The notes below the pieces were generated by a model. The model searched no databases. It had not been told where the DNA came from and worked only from the letters and a program-made list of their open reading frames with translations. From positions 1,482,501 to 1,546,500 of the forward strand of contig NC_021505.1 in the NCBI RefSeq assembly GCF_000412675.1: a stretch of 64,000 nt of DNA. The letters are read 5' to 3'. Origin of the DNA: Pseudomonas putida NBRC 14164 (GTDB taxonomy: Bacteria; Pseudomonadota; Gammaproteobacteria; Pseudomonadales; Pseudomonadaceae). Positions 15,595 through 24,519 of the stretch are shown here, one piece after another; position 1 is the first letter of the stretch; every line of letters starts with the position of its first letter. Position numbers and translations under genes: made by a program.

Positions 15595-17427
15595 TCAATC
15601 GACCCCGACAAAGCCCCCGGTCTGGTGGTGCCACAACCGGGCATACAACCCTTGTTGCTCCAGCAACTGCGCATGGCTGCCACTTTCGACAATCCGGCCC
15701 TTGTCCAGCACCACCAGGCGGTCCATCCGGGCAATGGTCGACAGCCGGTGGGCGATGGCGATCACCGTCTTGCCTTGCATGAGCGTCTCCAGGCTTTCCT
15801 GGATGGCCGCCTCCACCTCCGAATCCAGCGCTGAAGTGGCTTCGTCCATGATCAGGATCGGCGCGTTCTTCAACAGCACCCGGGCAATGGCGATGCGCTG
15901 GCGTTGGCCGCCCGACAACTTGACCCCGCGCTCACCCACATGTGCATCGAAGCCGGTGCGCCCTTGGGCGTCCGACAGTTGCGGGATGAACTCGTCGGCG
16001 CGGGCGCGGCGAACCGCTTCGTGCAACTCCGCCTCGCTGGCGCCGGGGCGGCCATACAGCAGGTTGTCGCGGATCGAGCGGTGCAGCAACGAGGTGTCCT
16101 GGGTGATCATGCCGATCTGCGCGCGCAGGCTGGCCTGGCTGACTTCGGCAATATTCTGGCCATCGATGAGGATGCGCCCGCCCTGCACGTCATAGAGGCG
16201 CAACAGCAGGTTGACCAACGTCGACTTGCCCGCGCCCGACGGGCCGATCAGGCCGATTTTTTCGCCCGGGCGAATGTTCAGGTCGAGCCCTTCGATCACG
16301 TTGGCACCCTTGCCATAGTGGAAGTCGACATCATCGAAATGCACCGCGCCGCGGCTGACCTTGAGCGCCGGCGCGTTGGGCGGGTCGGTGACGGTAACCG
16401 GCTGGGCGATGGTCTGCAGGCCGTCCTGGACCATGCCGATGTTCTCGAAGATGCCGTTGACCACCCACATGATCCAGCCCGACATGTTGACGATGCGGAT
16501 CACCAGGCCAGTGGCCAGGGCGATGGCACCCACGGTGATCAGCGATTGGCTCCACAGCCACAGGGCAAGGCCGGTGGTGGCGACCACCAGCAGGCCATTG
16601 AGGGTGGTGATGACCACGTCCATGCTGGTAATTACCCGCGAGGCCAGCTGGGTTTTCTCGGTTTGCTCGCGGATCGCCTCACGGGCGTACTGCTGCTCGT
16701 AGTCGGTGTGGGCGAACAGCTTCAGCGTCGCGATGTTGGTGTAGCCGTCGACGATACGCCCCATGAGCTTGGAGCGGGCGTCGGACGAGATCACCGAGCG
16801 CTCCTTGACCCGTGGCACGAAGTAGAACAGCGCGGCGATGTAGCCGGCGATCCAGACCAGCAGCGGCAGCATCAGGCGCCAGTCGGCTTCTGCAAACAGC
16901 ACCAGCGAGGTGATCGCATAGATCAGCACATGCCACAACGCGTCCACCGCCTGCACGGCAGAATCACGCAGCGAGTTGCCGGTCTGCATGATGCGCTGGG
17001 CAATGCGCCCGGCGAAGTCGCTCTGGAAGAAATTCAGGCTCTGCTTGAGCACATAGGTGTGGTTTTGCCAGCGGATCAGGCTGGTCATGCCGGGGTTGAT
17101 GGTCTGGTGTACCAGCAGGTCGTGCAGGCCAAAAAATAATGGCCGCAGCAGCAGGATCACCACCAGCATCCAGATCAGTTCACCGCTGTGCTCGCTGAAG
17201 AAGCTGGCATTCGGCGTGCCCTGGGCCAGGTCGATGATGCGGCTGAGGTAGCTGAACATCGCCACCTCGATCAGCGAGGCGAACAGGCCGACCACCAGCA
17301 AGGCGAGGAAGCTGGGCCAGACCTGGCGCAGGTAATACAGGTAGAACGGCCACACGGTGGTGGGGGGCGATTCACTGGGTGCTTCGCGAAAGATATCGAT
17401 CAGCTGTTCAAAACGACGGTACAGCAT
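15595..17427 (-). CDS. ABC exporter, fused permease-ATPase
   Basis: 610 aa half-transporter, expected to act as a dimer in the inner membrane. The N-terminal part has about six membrane spans (for example VWPSFLALLVVGLFASLIEV and WMLVVILLLRPLFFGLHDLL). The ATPase half has Walker A GPSGAGKST, signature LSGGQRQRIAIARVLL, Walker B ILIMDEATSALD and the H-loop AIAHRLST. It resembles MsbA/multidrug-type exporters; substrate unknown. The ATG complement is at 17425-17427 with AGGAG 11 bp upstream; an in-frame GTG lies 12 bp earlier. It follows ppiA by about 60 bp on the same strand, so it may be read from the LysR-hydrolase-ppiA unit. Confidence 0.85.
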   Translation of the reverse strand: MLYRRFEQLIDIFREAPSESPPTTVWPFYLYYLRQVWPSFLALLVVGLFASLIEVAMFSYLSRIIDLAQGTPNASFFSEHSGELIWMLVVILLLRPLFFGLHDLLVHQTINPGMTSLIRWQNHTYVLKQSLNFFQSDFAGRIAQRIMQTGNSLRDSAVQAVDALWHVLIYAITSLVLFAEADWRLMLPLLVWIAGYIAALFYFVPRVKERSVISSDARSKLMGRIVDGYTNIATLKLFAHTDYEQQYAREAIREQTEKTQLASRVITSMDVVITTLNGLLVVATTGLALWLWSQSLITVGAIALATGLVIRIVNMSGWIMWVVNGIFENIGMVQDGLQTIAQPVTVTDPPNAPALKVSRGAVHFDDVDFHYGKGANVIEGLDLNIRPGEKIGLIGPSGAGKSTLVNLLLRLYDVQGGRILIDGQNIAEVSQASLRAQIGMITQDTSLLHRSIRDNLLYGRPGASEAELHEAVRRARADEFIPQLSDAQGRTGFDAHVGERGVKLSGGQRQRIAIARVLLKNAPILIMDEATSALDSEVEAAIQESLETLMQGKTVIAIAHRLSTIARMDRLVVLDKGRIVESGSHAQLLEQQGLYARLWHHQTGGFVGVD

Positions 17428-17490
17428 GGTTAACGACACTCCTGTTCCATCCGGCCCTCAGGCGGTTGCACGTCCCTGTGCAGCCTGCGG

Positions 17491-18048
17491 TCAGTCGATG
17501 CGTTTGGCCGACTTGATGTAGACCGGGTCGGCCGGTACATCACGCATGCCTTTTTTGGTGGTGGTTTGCGAGTTGACGATCTGGTCGACCACGTCCATAC
17601 CCTTGGTCACCTTGCCGAACACGGCGTACCCGGCGTCGCGCCCCGGGTTGAGGAAATCGTTGTCGGCTACGTTGATGAAGAACTGGCTGGTGGCGGAGTT
17701 CGGGTTGGAGGTGCGCGCCATCGACAGGGTGCCGCGGGTGTTCAGCAGGCCATTGCTGGCCTCGTTCTTGATCGGGTCGTTGGTGTTCTTCTGTACCATC
17801 TGGTCAGTAAAGCCGCCGCCCTGGACCATGAAGCCGGGGATCACGCGGTGGAAAATGGTGTTGTTGTAGAAGCCGCTGTCGACGTACTCGAGGAAGTTCT
17901 TGGTACTGATCGGCGCCTTCTCGGCGTTCAGCTCGATTTCGACCTGGCCGAAACTGGTGTCGAGCATGACGTGCGGGGTCTTGTCGGAAGCCATGACGCT
18001 GGTGGCGAAGGCGACCGAGCAGGCGGTGAGCAGGAGTTTTTTCAGCAT
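17491..18048 (-). CDS. ppiA: Periplasmic peptidyl-prolyl cis-trans isomerase (cyclophilin, PpiA type)
   Basis: 185 aa with a signal peptide ([20 protein letters not shown]). The cyclophilin domain contains [15 protein letters not shown] with the catalytic Arg, then GTLSMART and SATSQFFIN. It helps fold exported proteins in the periplasm. The ATG overlaps the end of the upstream hydrolase gene (ATGCTGA), so the two are translationally coupled. Confidence 0.9.
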   Translation of the reverse strand: MLKKLLLTACSVAFATSVMASDKTPHVMLDTSFGQVEIELNAEKAPISTKNFLEYVDSGFYNNTIFHRVIPGFMVQGGGFTDQMVQKNTNDPIKNEASNGLLNTRGTLSMARTSNPNSATSQFFINVADNDFLNPGRDAGYAVFGKVTKGMDVVDQIVNSQTTTKKGMRDVPADPVYIKSAKRID

Positions 18049-18854
18049 GGGCTCAAAGATCCTTGAGAGGTGGAAGCGGCTGCAAGGAACTGCAGCAGGG
18101 TCTGGTTGAAGACCTCGGGTTGATCGAGGGGCGTAGCGTGCCGGGAATCGTCGACAACGACCAGCCTGGCGTTCGGCATCAGGGCCACGTAACGCTCTTT
18201 CAGTTGTATCGGGGTGTAATCGTGGTCGGCGGCGATCACCAGGGTAGGACAGTGGATCTGCCCGATGCGTTCCTGCACGCCCCAGTCGACGATGGCGTCG
18301 AAGCTCTTGAGGTAGGCCCGTTTGTCATTGCGCGCCCAACGCTGGGCCATCTTCTGCCGCAGGTCTGCTTGATGGGGCTTGGGGAACAGGCGCTCGGCCA
18401 GGCCCTTGCCGACGGTTTCGACACTGAGCAGGCGCGCCAGGCCCCAGCGCTTGAGCCACCAGGCCCAGTCACTACGGGTGCGGCGCTTGACCTCGGGGGC
18501 GCTGTTGACGATGCACAGGCTGCGCAACCATTGAGGGTGGTCTACAGCGAACTGAAAACCCACCATGCCGCCCATGGACAGGCCAACGAAGTGCACCGGG
18601 CCTGTGTGCAGGTGTTCGAGCAGGGCCAGCAGGTCGGCACTGAAGGTGGCGATCTGGTAGCCGTCGCGGGGCTTGTCGGAGCGACCGTGGCCGCGGATGT
18701 CCATGAGGATCACCCGGTAATGACGGCTGAGCACCGGCACCTGCAACTCCCAGTCCTGGCAGCTGGAGCCCAGGCCGTGCAGCAACACCAAGGGTTCGCC
18801 CTGGCCATATTCCTCGTAATGCAGTGCGCATCCTTCGTGTTCGAAATAGGCCAT
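18042..18854 (-). CDS. Alpha/beta-fold hydrolase
   Basis: 270 aa. Features: oxyanion region LLHGLGSS, nucleophile elbow GLSMGG, acid region [10 protein letters not shown] and a late His in [11 protein letters not shown]. This is the layout of 3-oxoadipate enol-lactonase-like and carboxylesterase-like members; substrate unknown. The ATG complement is at 18852-18854. The gene begins 13 bp after the LysR gene stop and overlaps ppiA by 7 bp, so it sits mid-operon. The regulator-hydrolase pairing hints that the LysR protein senses its substrate or product. Confidence 0.8.
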   Translation of the reverse strand: MAYFEHEGCALHYEEYGQGEPLVLLHGLGSSCQDWELQVPVLSRHYRVILMDIRGHGRSDKPRDGYQIATFSADLLALLEHLHTGPVHFVGLSMGGMVGFQFAVDHPQWLRSLCIVNSAPEVKRRTRSDWAWWLKRWGLARLLSVETVGKGLAERLFPKPHQADLRQKMAQRWARNDKRAYLKSFDAIVDWGVQERIGQIHCPTLVIAADHDYTPIQLKERYVALMPNARLVVVDDSRHATPLDQPEVFNQTLLQFLAAASTSQGSLSPC

Positions 18855-18867
18855 GGGCGCGGTCCTC

Positions 18868-19791
18868 TCAGGCTTGCGGGGGGGCTGCGAAGGGCACGTC
18901 CAGTGGCGCGGTGTCGAAGTTGCGCAGCAGGTCGATGAGAATCTGCGTGGCCGGGCCCAGGGTCTTCTCTTTGCTCGAATAAAGGTAGAACAGTGGGTGA
19001 CGGCTGCCACCCTGATCCAGTTGCAGCGGTTTGAGCACGCCTTCAGTCAGCTCGCGCTCGATCATGTGCCGGGGCAGCCAGGCAAAGCCAAGGCCACTGC
19101 TGACAAAGGTGGCGGCAGTGCCCAGGCTGCCCACGGTCCAGCGCTGCTCGGCACCCAGCCAGCCGACGTCGCGTGGTTGTGCGCGGCCGGAGTCGCGGAT
19201 AACTACCTGCAGCTGGCTTTCCAGGTCCTGGAAGGTGAGTTCCCGGCCCAGGCGGTGCAGGCTGTGTTCGGGGTGGGCGACGGCGACGAACTCCACCGCG
19301 CTCAGCTCGGCGCCCAGGTAGCCGCCAATGCTGTAGCTGCTGATGGCGAGGTCGGCGATACCTTCGTGCATCACTTCTTCTACGCCCGACAATACTTCTT
19401 CACGCAGGCGCACCCGGCAGCCGCGGCTTTGCGGCATGAACGCGGCCAGGGCACGTACCAGCCGCGCACTGGGGTAGGCGGCATCGACCACCAGCCGCAC
19501 CTCGGCTTCCCAGCCTTGTTCCATGTGGTGGGCAAGGTCTTCGAGCTGGCTGGCCTGCTTGACCAGGTGGCGTGAGCGGCGCAGCAGCACGTTGCCCGCC
19601 TCGGTAAGTACCGCCTTGCGGCCGTCGATGCGCAGCAATGGCACGCCCAGTTGTTCCTGCATGCGGGCCACCGTGTAGCTGACCGAGGACTGCGAACGGT
19701 GCAGTGCCTCGGCGGCCTGGGCAAACCCACCGTGATCGACCACTGCTTGCAGGGTCCGCCACTGGTCAAGGGTTACGCGCGGCGCTTTCAT
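18868..19791 (-). CDS. LysR-family transcriptional regulator
   Basis: 307 aa. The N-terminal winged HTH (TLDQWRTLQAVVDHGGFAQAAEALHRSQSSVSYTVARMQEQLG) is followed by a periplasmic-binding-like effector domain. The ATG complement is at 19789-19791, preceded by GGAGCGAAAG. It is the first gene of a leftward series (LysR, hydrolase, ppiA, ABC exporter) and divergent from a small secreted protein 48 bp away. Target and effector unknown. Confidence 0.87.
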   Translation of the reverse strand: MKAPRVTLDQWRTLQAVVDHGGFAQAAEALHRSQSSVSYTVARMQEQLGVPLLRIDGRKAVLTEAGNVLLRRSRHLVKQASQLEDLAHHMEQGWEAEVRLVVDAAYPSARLVRALAAFMPQSRGCRVRLREEVLSGVEEVMHEGIADLAISSYSIGGYLGAELSAVEFVAVAHPEHSLHRLGRELTFQDLESQLQVVIRDSGRAQPRDVGWLGAEQRWTVGSLGTAATFVSSGLGFAWLPRHMIERELTEGVLKPLQLDQGGSRHPLFYLYSSKEKTLGPATQILIDLLRNFDTAPLDVPFAAPPQA

Positions 19792-19839
19792 CTTTCGCTC
19801 CTGTTGTCCTAAGCTGCGCTCTTTCAAGGAGAGCGGCCC

Positions 19840-20154
19840 ATGAAGAAATGTTGTGCGGCAATACTGATGTGCCTGCCCCTCGGGGCCATGGCGTATCCGA
19901 TCGATGTGGAGAAGGAACTGACCGGGGTCAAGCTCGACTACACCGCCTATGACACGGCCTACGACATTGGCGCGATTACCCTGAACAACTATGGGCAAGT
20001 ACCGGCGGCGTGCAAGGTCACCTTCCGCAACGGCCCGGAAGCACCGCGGGTACGCCGGGTGAACGTTCCGGCCGGCAAAAGCGTCGATGTCACCGCCAAA
20101 TTCAATCGGCAGATCATCAAACTGCGGATCGCCTTGAACTGCAGCGCGGAATAA
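19840..20154 (+). CDS. Small secreted protein, function unknown
   Basis: 104 aa with a clear signal peptide (MKKCCAAILMCLPLGAMA). The mature part, about 86 aa, is rich in beta-type residues and has two Cys (AACKVTF and ALNCSAE) that could form a disulphide. AAGGAG precedes ATG 19840. I do not recognise a named family. It is conserved in pseudomonads to my memory, sometimes with misleading enzyme names. Divergent from the LysR gene. Confidence 0.75.
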   Translation: MKKCCAAILMCLPLGAMAYPIDVEKELTGVKLDYTAYDTAYDIGAITLNNYGQVPAACKVTFRNGPEAPRVRRVNVPAGKSVDVTAKFNRQIIKLRIALNCSAE

Positions 20155-20263
20155 AACTGATTAATCGATTGATTGAACCCACTTTTTACGCTTTTTTATC
20201 GATAGGTCAAGCCTTAATCTCACCTCCATCGAATCGCACCCTTTTTGCCGATGGAGGCACCCC

Positions 20264-20863
20264 ATGTCCCGCGTACTGATCATCGAAAGCAGCGCCCGCC
20301 AGCAGGATTCCGTTTCCCGTCAGCTGACCCGTGATTTCATCCAGCAATGGCAGGCCGCTCACCCGGCTGATCAGATTACTGTGCGTGACCTGGCCGTAGA
20401 CCCGGTGCCGCACCTGGACGCCAACCTGCTGGGTGGCTGGATGAAGCCCGAAGAACAGCGCAGCGCCGCCGAACTGGATGCGCTGGCCCGTTCCAACCAA
20501 TTGACGGATGAATTGCTCGCTGCCGACGTGCTGGTGATGGCAGCACCCATGTACAACTTCACCATCCCCAGCACCCTCAAGGCCTGGCTGGACCACGTGC
20601 TGCGTGCCGGCATCACCTTCAAGTACACCCCCACTGGCCCGCAGGGCCTGCTGACCGGCAAGCGCGCCATCGTCCTGACTGCCCGCGGCGGTATCCATGC
20701 CGGCGCTACCAGCGACCATCAGGAACCGTACCTGCGCCAGGTGATGGCTTTCATCGGCATTCACGATGTCGACTTCATCCATGCCGAAGGCCTGAACATG
20801 AGCGGCGAGTTCCACGAGAAGGGTGTCAACCAGGCCAAGGCCAAACTGGCGGCGGTGGCCTGA
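20264..20863 (+). CDS. azoR: FMN-dependent NADH azoreductase
   Basis: 199 aa, the AzoR family length. Flavodoxin-like fold: phosphate-binding loop ESSARQQDSVSR near the N-terminus, AAPMYNFTIPSTLKAWLDHV around residues 92-112 and ARGGIHAG near 140. It reduces azo compounds and quinones with NADH using FMN; homodimeric and cytoplasmic. ATG 20264 follows a GGAGG site. A terminator follows within about 55 bp. Confidence 0.9.
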   Translation: MSRVLIIESSARQQDSVSRQLTRDFIQQWQAAHPADQITVRDLAVDPVPHLDANLLGGWMKPEEQRSAAELDALARSNQLTDELLAADVLVMAAPMYNFTIPSTLKAWLDHVLRAGITFKYTPTGPQGLLTGKRAIVLTARGGIHAGATSDHQEPYLRQVMAFIGIHDVDFIHAEGLNMSGEFHEKGVNQAKAKLAAVA

Positions 20864-20918
20864 GGTTTACTGAATTCCCAACCCTGACACCTGTTTTTGC
20901 TCCTTTGGGTGTACCTGC

Positions 20919-20942
20919 CCGGCCAATGGCCGGGCTTTTTTA
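20919..20942 (+). terminator. Rho-independent terminator of azoR
   Basis: GCCCGGCC-AAT-GGCCGGGC (8-bp stem, 3-nt loop) followed by six T. Confidence 0.9.
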
Positions 20943-20970
20943 TGCATGGAGCCATGAGGGGACCTGAGCC

Positions 20971-21064
20971 TGCCCCTTCGCGGACACGCCCGCTCCCACA
21001 GGGATATCGCAGCACCTGAGACCTGTGGTGTACCTGTGGGAGCGGGCGTGCCCGCGAAGAGGCA
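20971..21064. repeat. Paired inverted REP element, CGGRCACGCCCGC type
   Basis: CCCCTTCGCGGACACGCCCG then CTCCCACAGGG, and the inverted copy ending CGGGCGTGCCCGCGAAG. It is located between azoR and the DMT transporter. Confidence 0.82.
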
Positions 21065-21146
21065 GGTACAGCCCCTACATTCCTCATGGTTGAACTCATT
21101 CGCCGCAACCCGCTAAGGTCGCGGCCTTGATACATGAGAGGCAACC

Positions 21147-22022
21147 ATGGGCTACCTGATAATCGTCGCGCTGATCCAGGCGTTTTCCTTCAGCCTGATC
21201 GGCGAGTACCTGGCCGGGCACGTCGACAGCTACTTTGCCGTGCTCGCAAGGGTGCTGCTGGCCGGCCTGGTATTCTTGCCGCTGACCCGCTGGCGCCAGG
21301 TCGAACCGCGCTTCATGCGCTCGATGCTGCTGATCGGCGCCCTGCAGTACGGCATTACCTACGTCTGCCTGTACCTGAGCTTCCGCGTACTCACGGTGCC
21401 AGAGGTGCTACTGTTCACCATCCTCACGCCGTTGCACGTGACGCTGATCGAAGACGCCATGAACCGGCGCTTCAACCCGTGGGCGCTGCTGGCTGCCCTG
21501 GTGGCCGTAGCCGGTGCCGCGGTGATCCGCTTCGACAGCATCAGCGGCGAGTTCTTCATCGGCTTTTTGCTGCTGCAACTGGCCAACTTCACCTATGCCG
21601 CCGGCCAGGTGCTGTATCGCCACCTGGTGGCACGCCACCCCAGTGACCTGCCGCACTACACCCGCTTTGGCTACTTCTACCTGGGCGCCTTGCTGGTGGT
21701 GCTGCCGGCCTTCCTGCTGTTCGGCAATGCCCAGCACCTGCCGAGTACCGATGTGCAATGGCTGGTGCTGCTGTTCCTGGGCCTGTGCCCGACGGCGCTG
21801 GGCCTTTACTGGTGGAACAAGGGCGCGTGCATGGTTTCTGGCGGCACGCTGGCGGTCATGAACAACCTGCATGTGCCGGTGGGGTTGCTGTTGAACCTGC
21901 TGATCTGGAACCAGCACGAGCCGCTGGGGCGGCTGTTCATTGGCGGCGGGATCATCCTGGCGTCGGTGTGGCTGAGCCGGTTGGGCGCACGCGCGCAGGC
22001 ACCGCTGGCCAACAAGGCCTGA
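21147..22022 (+). CDS. DMT-superfamily (EamA) transporter
   Basis: 291 aa with about ten hydrophobic spans in two EamA repeats. The second repeat is visible in FIGFLLLQLANFTYAAGQVLYRHL and GTLAVMNNLHVPVGLLLNLLIW. This group moves amino acids, carboxylates or amines across the inner membrane; substrate not deducible here. ATG 21147 is preceded by GAGAGGCAACC. The stop is 1 bp before the next start, so it is co-transcribed and probably translationally coupled with the AEC transporter. Confidence 0.85.
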   Translation: MGYLIIVALIQAFSFSLIGEYLAGHVDSYFAVLARVLLAGLVFLPLTRWRQVEPRFMRSMLLIGALQYGITYVCLYLSFRVLTVPEVLLFTILTPLHVTLIEDAMNRRFNPWALLAALVAVAGAAVIRFDSISGEFFIGFLLLQLANFTYAAGQVLYRHLVARHPSDLPHYTRFGYFYLGALLVVLPAFLLFGNAQHLPSTDVQWLVLLFLGLCPTALGLYWWNKGACMVSGGTLAVMNNLHVPVGLLLNLLIWNQHEPLGRLFIGGGIILASVWLSRLGARAQAPLANKA

Positions 22023-22023
22023 C

Positions 22024-22959
22024 ATGCACACCATCTTCGTCATTGTTGCGCCGATCTTCGCGCTGATCCTGGTCGGTTATCTGTGCCGCAAGACCAACAA
22101 GCTGGGCGACAAGGCTGCCGCCGAAATCAACAAGATGGTGGTCTGGCTGTGCCTGCCGGCGTTGCTGTTCAAGGTGACTGCAACTGCCACCTGGAGCGAG
22201 ATCTGGCACCCCGGCTTCATCGTGGCCTTCGGCGCGGGCGCCCTGGCCATGTTCGTGATCACGCTGGCGTGGCGGCTGTACAGCGGCCATGGCCTGGTGG
22301 CGGCGAGCATCGACGGGCTCAGTGCGGGGTATGCCAACACCGGCTACATCGGCATCCCGCTGTGCCTGCTGCTGTTCGACCAGGCGGGCTTGCAGCCGGC
22401 GCTGATCTCGTCGTTGATCGTGGTGTGCCTGGTGTTCGCCATTTCGCTGACGCTGATCGAGGTCGGGCTACAGGAGGAGCGGCATATCGGTCGCGCCGTG
22501 GTGGTAGTTGGCAAGGCGCTGGCGAAGAACCCGCTGGTGATTTCGCCGCTGGTGGGGGCGGGGTGGGCCATGAGCGGGTTGGGTCTGGCCGAGCCGGTGA
22601 TGCATTTTCTCGACATGCTGGCGCTGGCCACCACGCCGTGCGCCTTGATATCGCTGGGTGCATTCCTGGCAGAAAAGCGCGCGGGTGCGCAAGCCAGCCC
22701 TTGGCCATTGGTAGGCTTGAAGCTGGTGGGGCAGCCGGCGTTGACCTGGGTGCTGGCGTACAAGGTGTTCAGCCTGCCGAGCATGTGGGCGGCTTCGGCG
22801 GTGCTGCTGGCGGCCCTGCCGACCGGTACGGGGCCGTTCATGCTGGCGGAGTATTACAACCGCGAGGCGGGGCTGATTTCGCGGACGATCCTGTTGTCGA
22901 CCGTGGCATCGCTGGTGACCTTGACCGGGCTGTTGTACCTGCTGGGATATGCGGGGTAG
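22024..22959 (+). CDS. AEC-family transporter (auxin efflux carrier fold)
   Basis: 311 aa inner-membrane protein with about ten spans. Motifs typical of the family include MVVWLCLPALLFK near the N-terminus, GYANTGYIGIPL in the middle and LPTGTGPFMLAEYY near the C-terminus. Bacterial members carry malate, malonate or other carboxylates and some amino acids. It forms a two-gene unit with the DMT transporter upstream (1-bp gap). Confidence 0.85.
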   Translation: MHTIFVIVAPIFALILVGYLCRKTNKLGDKAAAEINKMVVWLCLPALLFKVTATATWSEIWHPGFIVAFGAGALAMFVITLAWRLYSGHGLVAASIDGLSAGYANTGYIGIPLCLLLFDQAGLQPALISSLIVVCLVFAISLTLIEVGLQEERHIGRAVVVVGKALAKNPLVISPLVGAGWAMSGLGLAEPVMHFLDMLALATTPCALISLGAFLAEKRAGAQASPWPLVGLKLVGQPALTWVLAYKVFSLPSMWAASAVLLAALPTGTGPFMLAEYYNREAGLISRTILLSTVASLVTLTGLLYLLGYAG

Positions 22960-22964
22960 CAGCA

Positions 22965-23054
22965 GGCCCCATCGCCGGCAAGCCAGCTCCCACAGGATGG
23001 CATCACGGCTGAATGCTATGAGCTCCTGTGGGAGCTGGCTTGCCGGCGATGGGC
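22965..23054. repeat. Paired inverted REP element, GCCGGCAAGCCAGCTCCCACAG type
   Basis: Inverted copies around about 30 bp between the convergent AEC transporter and mechanosensitive channel genes. Confidence 0.88.
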
Positions 23055-23075
23055 TGCAAGGCAGCCCCGGCTATC

Positions 23076-24377
23076 TCAAGCCTCGCTCATCTCCTCAAGG
23101 CGACGCGGCACCGGCTCCGCCGCCGTACGCCCGGCCAACCCCACCCGCATGTCATTGCCACTGGGCTGCTGATACAGGCTCAAGCCAAACTCCGGCAACA
23201 CCGCCAGCAAATAGTCGAAGATATCCCCCTGAATCCGCTCATAGTCCGCCCACACCGTGGTAGTGGTGAAGCAGTAGATCTCCAGCGGCACGCCTTCGGC
23301 CGTGGTCTGCATCTGCCGCACCATGCAGGTCATGTTCGGGTGCACGTTGGGGTGGTTTTTCAGGTAGGCCAGGGCAAACGCGCGGAAGGTGCCGAGGTTG
23401 GTCAGCTTGCGGCGGTTGGCCGACAGCTCGGCGACAGGCCCCAGGGCTTCGTTCCAGTTCTGCAGCTCCTGGCGCTTGCCGGCCAGGTAGTCGCCCAGCA
23501 ACTGTACCTGGCTCAGGCGCTGCTCCTCTTCGCGGGTGAGGAAACGCACCCCGGCCGCATCGATGAACAGGCTGCGCTTGATCCGCCGGCCGCCGGACTG
23601 CTGCATGCCGCGGTAGTTGCGGAACGACTCGCTCATCAGGCGCCAGGTGGGGATGGAAACAATCGTCTTGTCGAAGTTCTGCACCTTCACCGTGTGCAGG
23701 GTGATGTCCACCACGTCGCCATCAGCACCTACTTGCGGCATTTCGATCCAGTCACCCACGTGCAGCATGTCGTTGCTGGTGAGTTGCACGCTGGCGACGA
23801 ACGACAGCAGGGTGTCCTTGTACACCAACAGCAGCACCGCCGACATGGCACCCAGGCCCGACAGCAGCAGTAACGGTGAGCGGTCGATCAGGGTGGCGAC
23901 GATGACGATCGAGGCGAAGATCCACAGCATCATCTTGGCCAGTTGCACATAGCCCTTGATCGAGCGGGTGCGGGCGTGCTCGGTGCGGGCGTAGATGTCG
24001 AGCAGGGCATCCAGCAGGCACGACAGCGCCATGGTCATGAACAGCAGGGTAAAGGCCAGGGCGACATTGCCCAGGAAGTGCTGGGCAGTGTCGGACAGCT
24101 CCGGCACCAGCTTCAGGCCAAACTGCAGCACCAGCGAGGGCGTGGTTTGCGCCAGGCGGTGGAACACCTTGTTATGGCGCAGGTCGTCCAGCCACTTCAG
24201 GGCAGGCTGGCGGGCCAGCAGACGGGCGCCATGCAGCATCAGGAAGCGCGCCAGGCGGCCGACCACCAGGGAAATCAGCAGCAGCACCGCCAGGCCGATG
24301 GCCGCGTGCAGCATGGGATGTTGGTCGAGGGTGCCCCACAGGTCGAGGGAGTCACGCCAGATTCGTTGTATATCCAT
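23076..24377 (-). CDS. Mechanosensitive ion channel, MscS/YbdG type
   Basis: 433 aa, close to E. coli YbdG (415). There are about five N-terminal membrane spans, then the MscS pore and beta-domain stretch (LLVYKDTLLSFVASVQLTSNDMLHVGDWIEMP), followed by GDVVDITLHTVKVQNFDKTIVSIPT and a C-terminal cytoplasmic domain. It would open under membrane tension on osmotic downshock. The ATG complement is at 24375-24377. Divergent from the DEAD-box helicase gene. Confidence 0.87.
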   Translation of the reverse strand: MDIQRIWRDSLDLWGTLDQHPMLHAAIGLAVLLLISLVVGRLARFLMLHGARLLARQPALKWLDDLRHNKVFHRLAQTTPSLVLQFGLKLVPELSDTAQHFLGNVALAFTLLFMTMALSCLLDALLDIYARTEHARTRSIKGYVQLAKMMLWIFASIVIVATLIDRSPLLLLSGLGAMSAVLLLVYKDTLLSFVASVQLTSNDMLHVGDWIEMPQVGADGDVVDITLHTVKVQNFDKTIVSIPTWRLMSESFRNYRGMQQSGGRRIKRSLFIDAAGVRFLTREEEQRLSQVQLLGDYLAGKRQELQNWNEALGPVAELSANRRKLTNLGTFRAFALAYLKNHPNVHPNMTCMVRQMQTTAEGVPLEIYCFTTTTVWADYERIQGDIFDYLLAVLPEFGLSLYQQPSGNDMRVGLAGRTAAEPVPRRLEEMSEA

Positions 24378-24519
24378 GGGCTTGGGTACAGTCTTGTTGT
24401 GAAACGAGGTGCCATTAGAGCGCGGATGGCGACAAAGTTGCCAAAAGAAATTCGGCTAAGGCGGCAGAAAACGTTACCCTATGCAACTGAATTTCCCGCA
24501 CTTGCCTGAGGTTACCTCC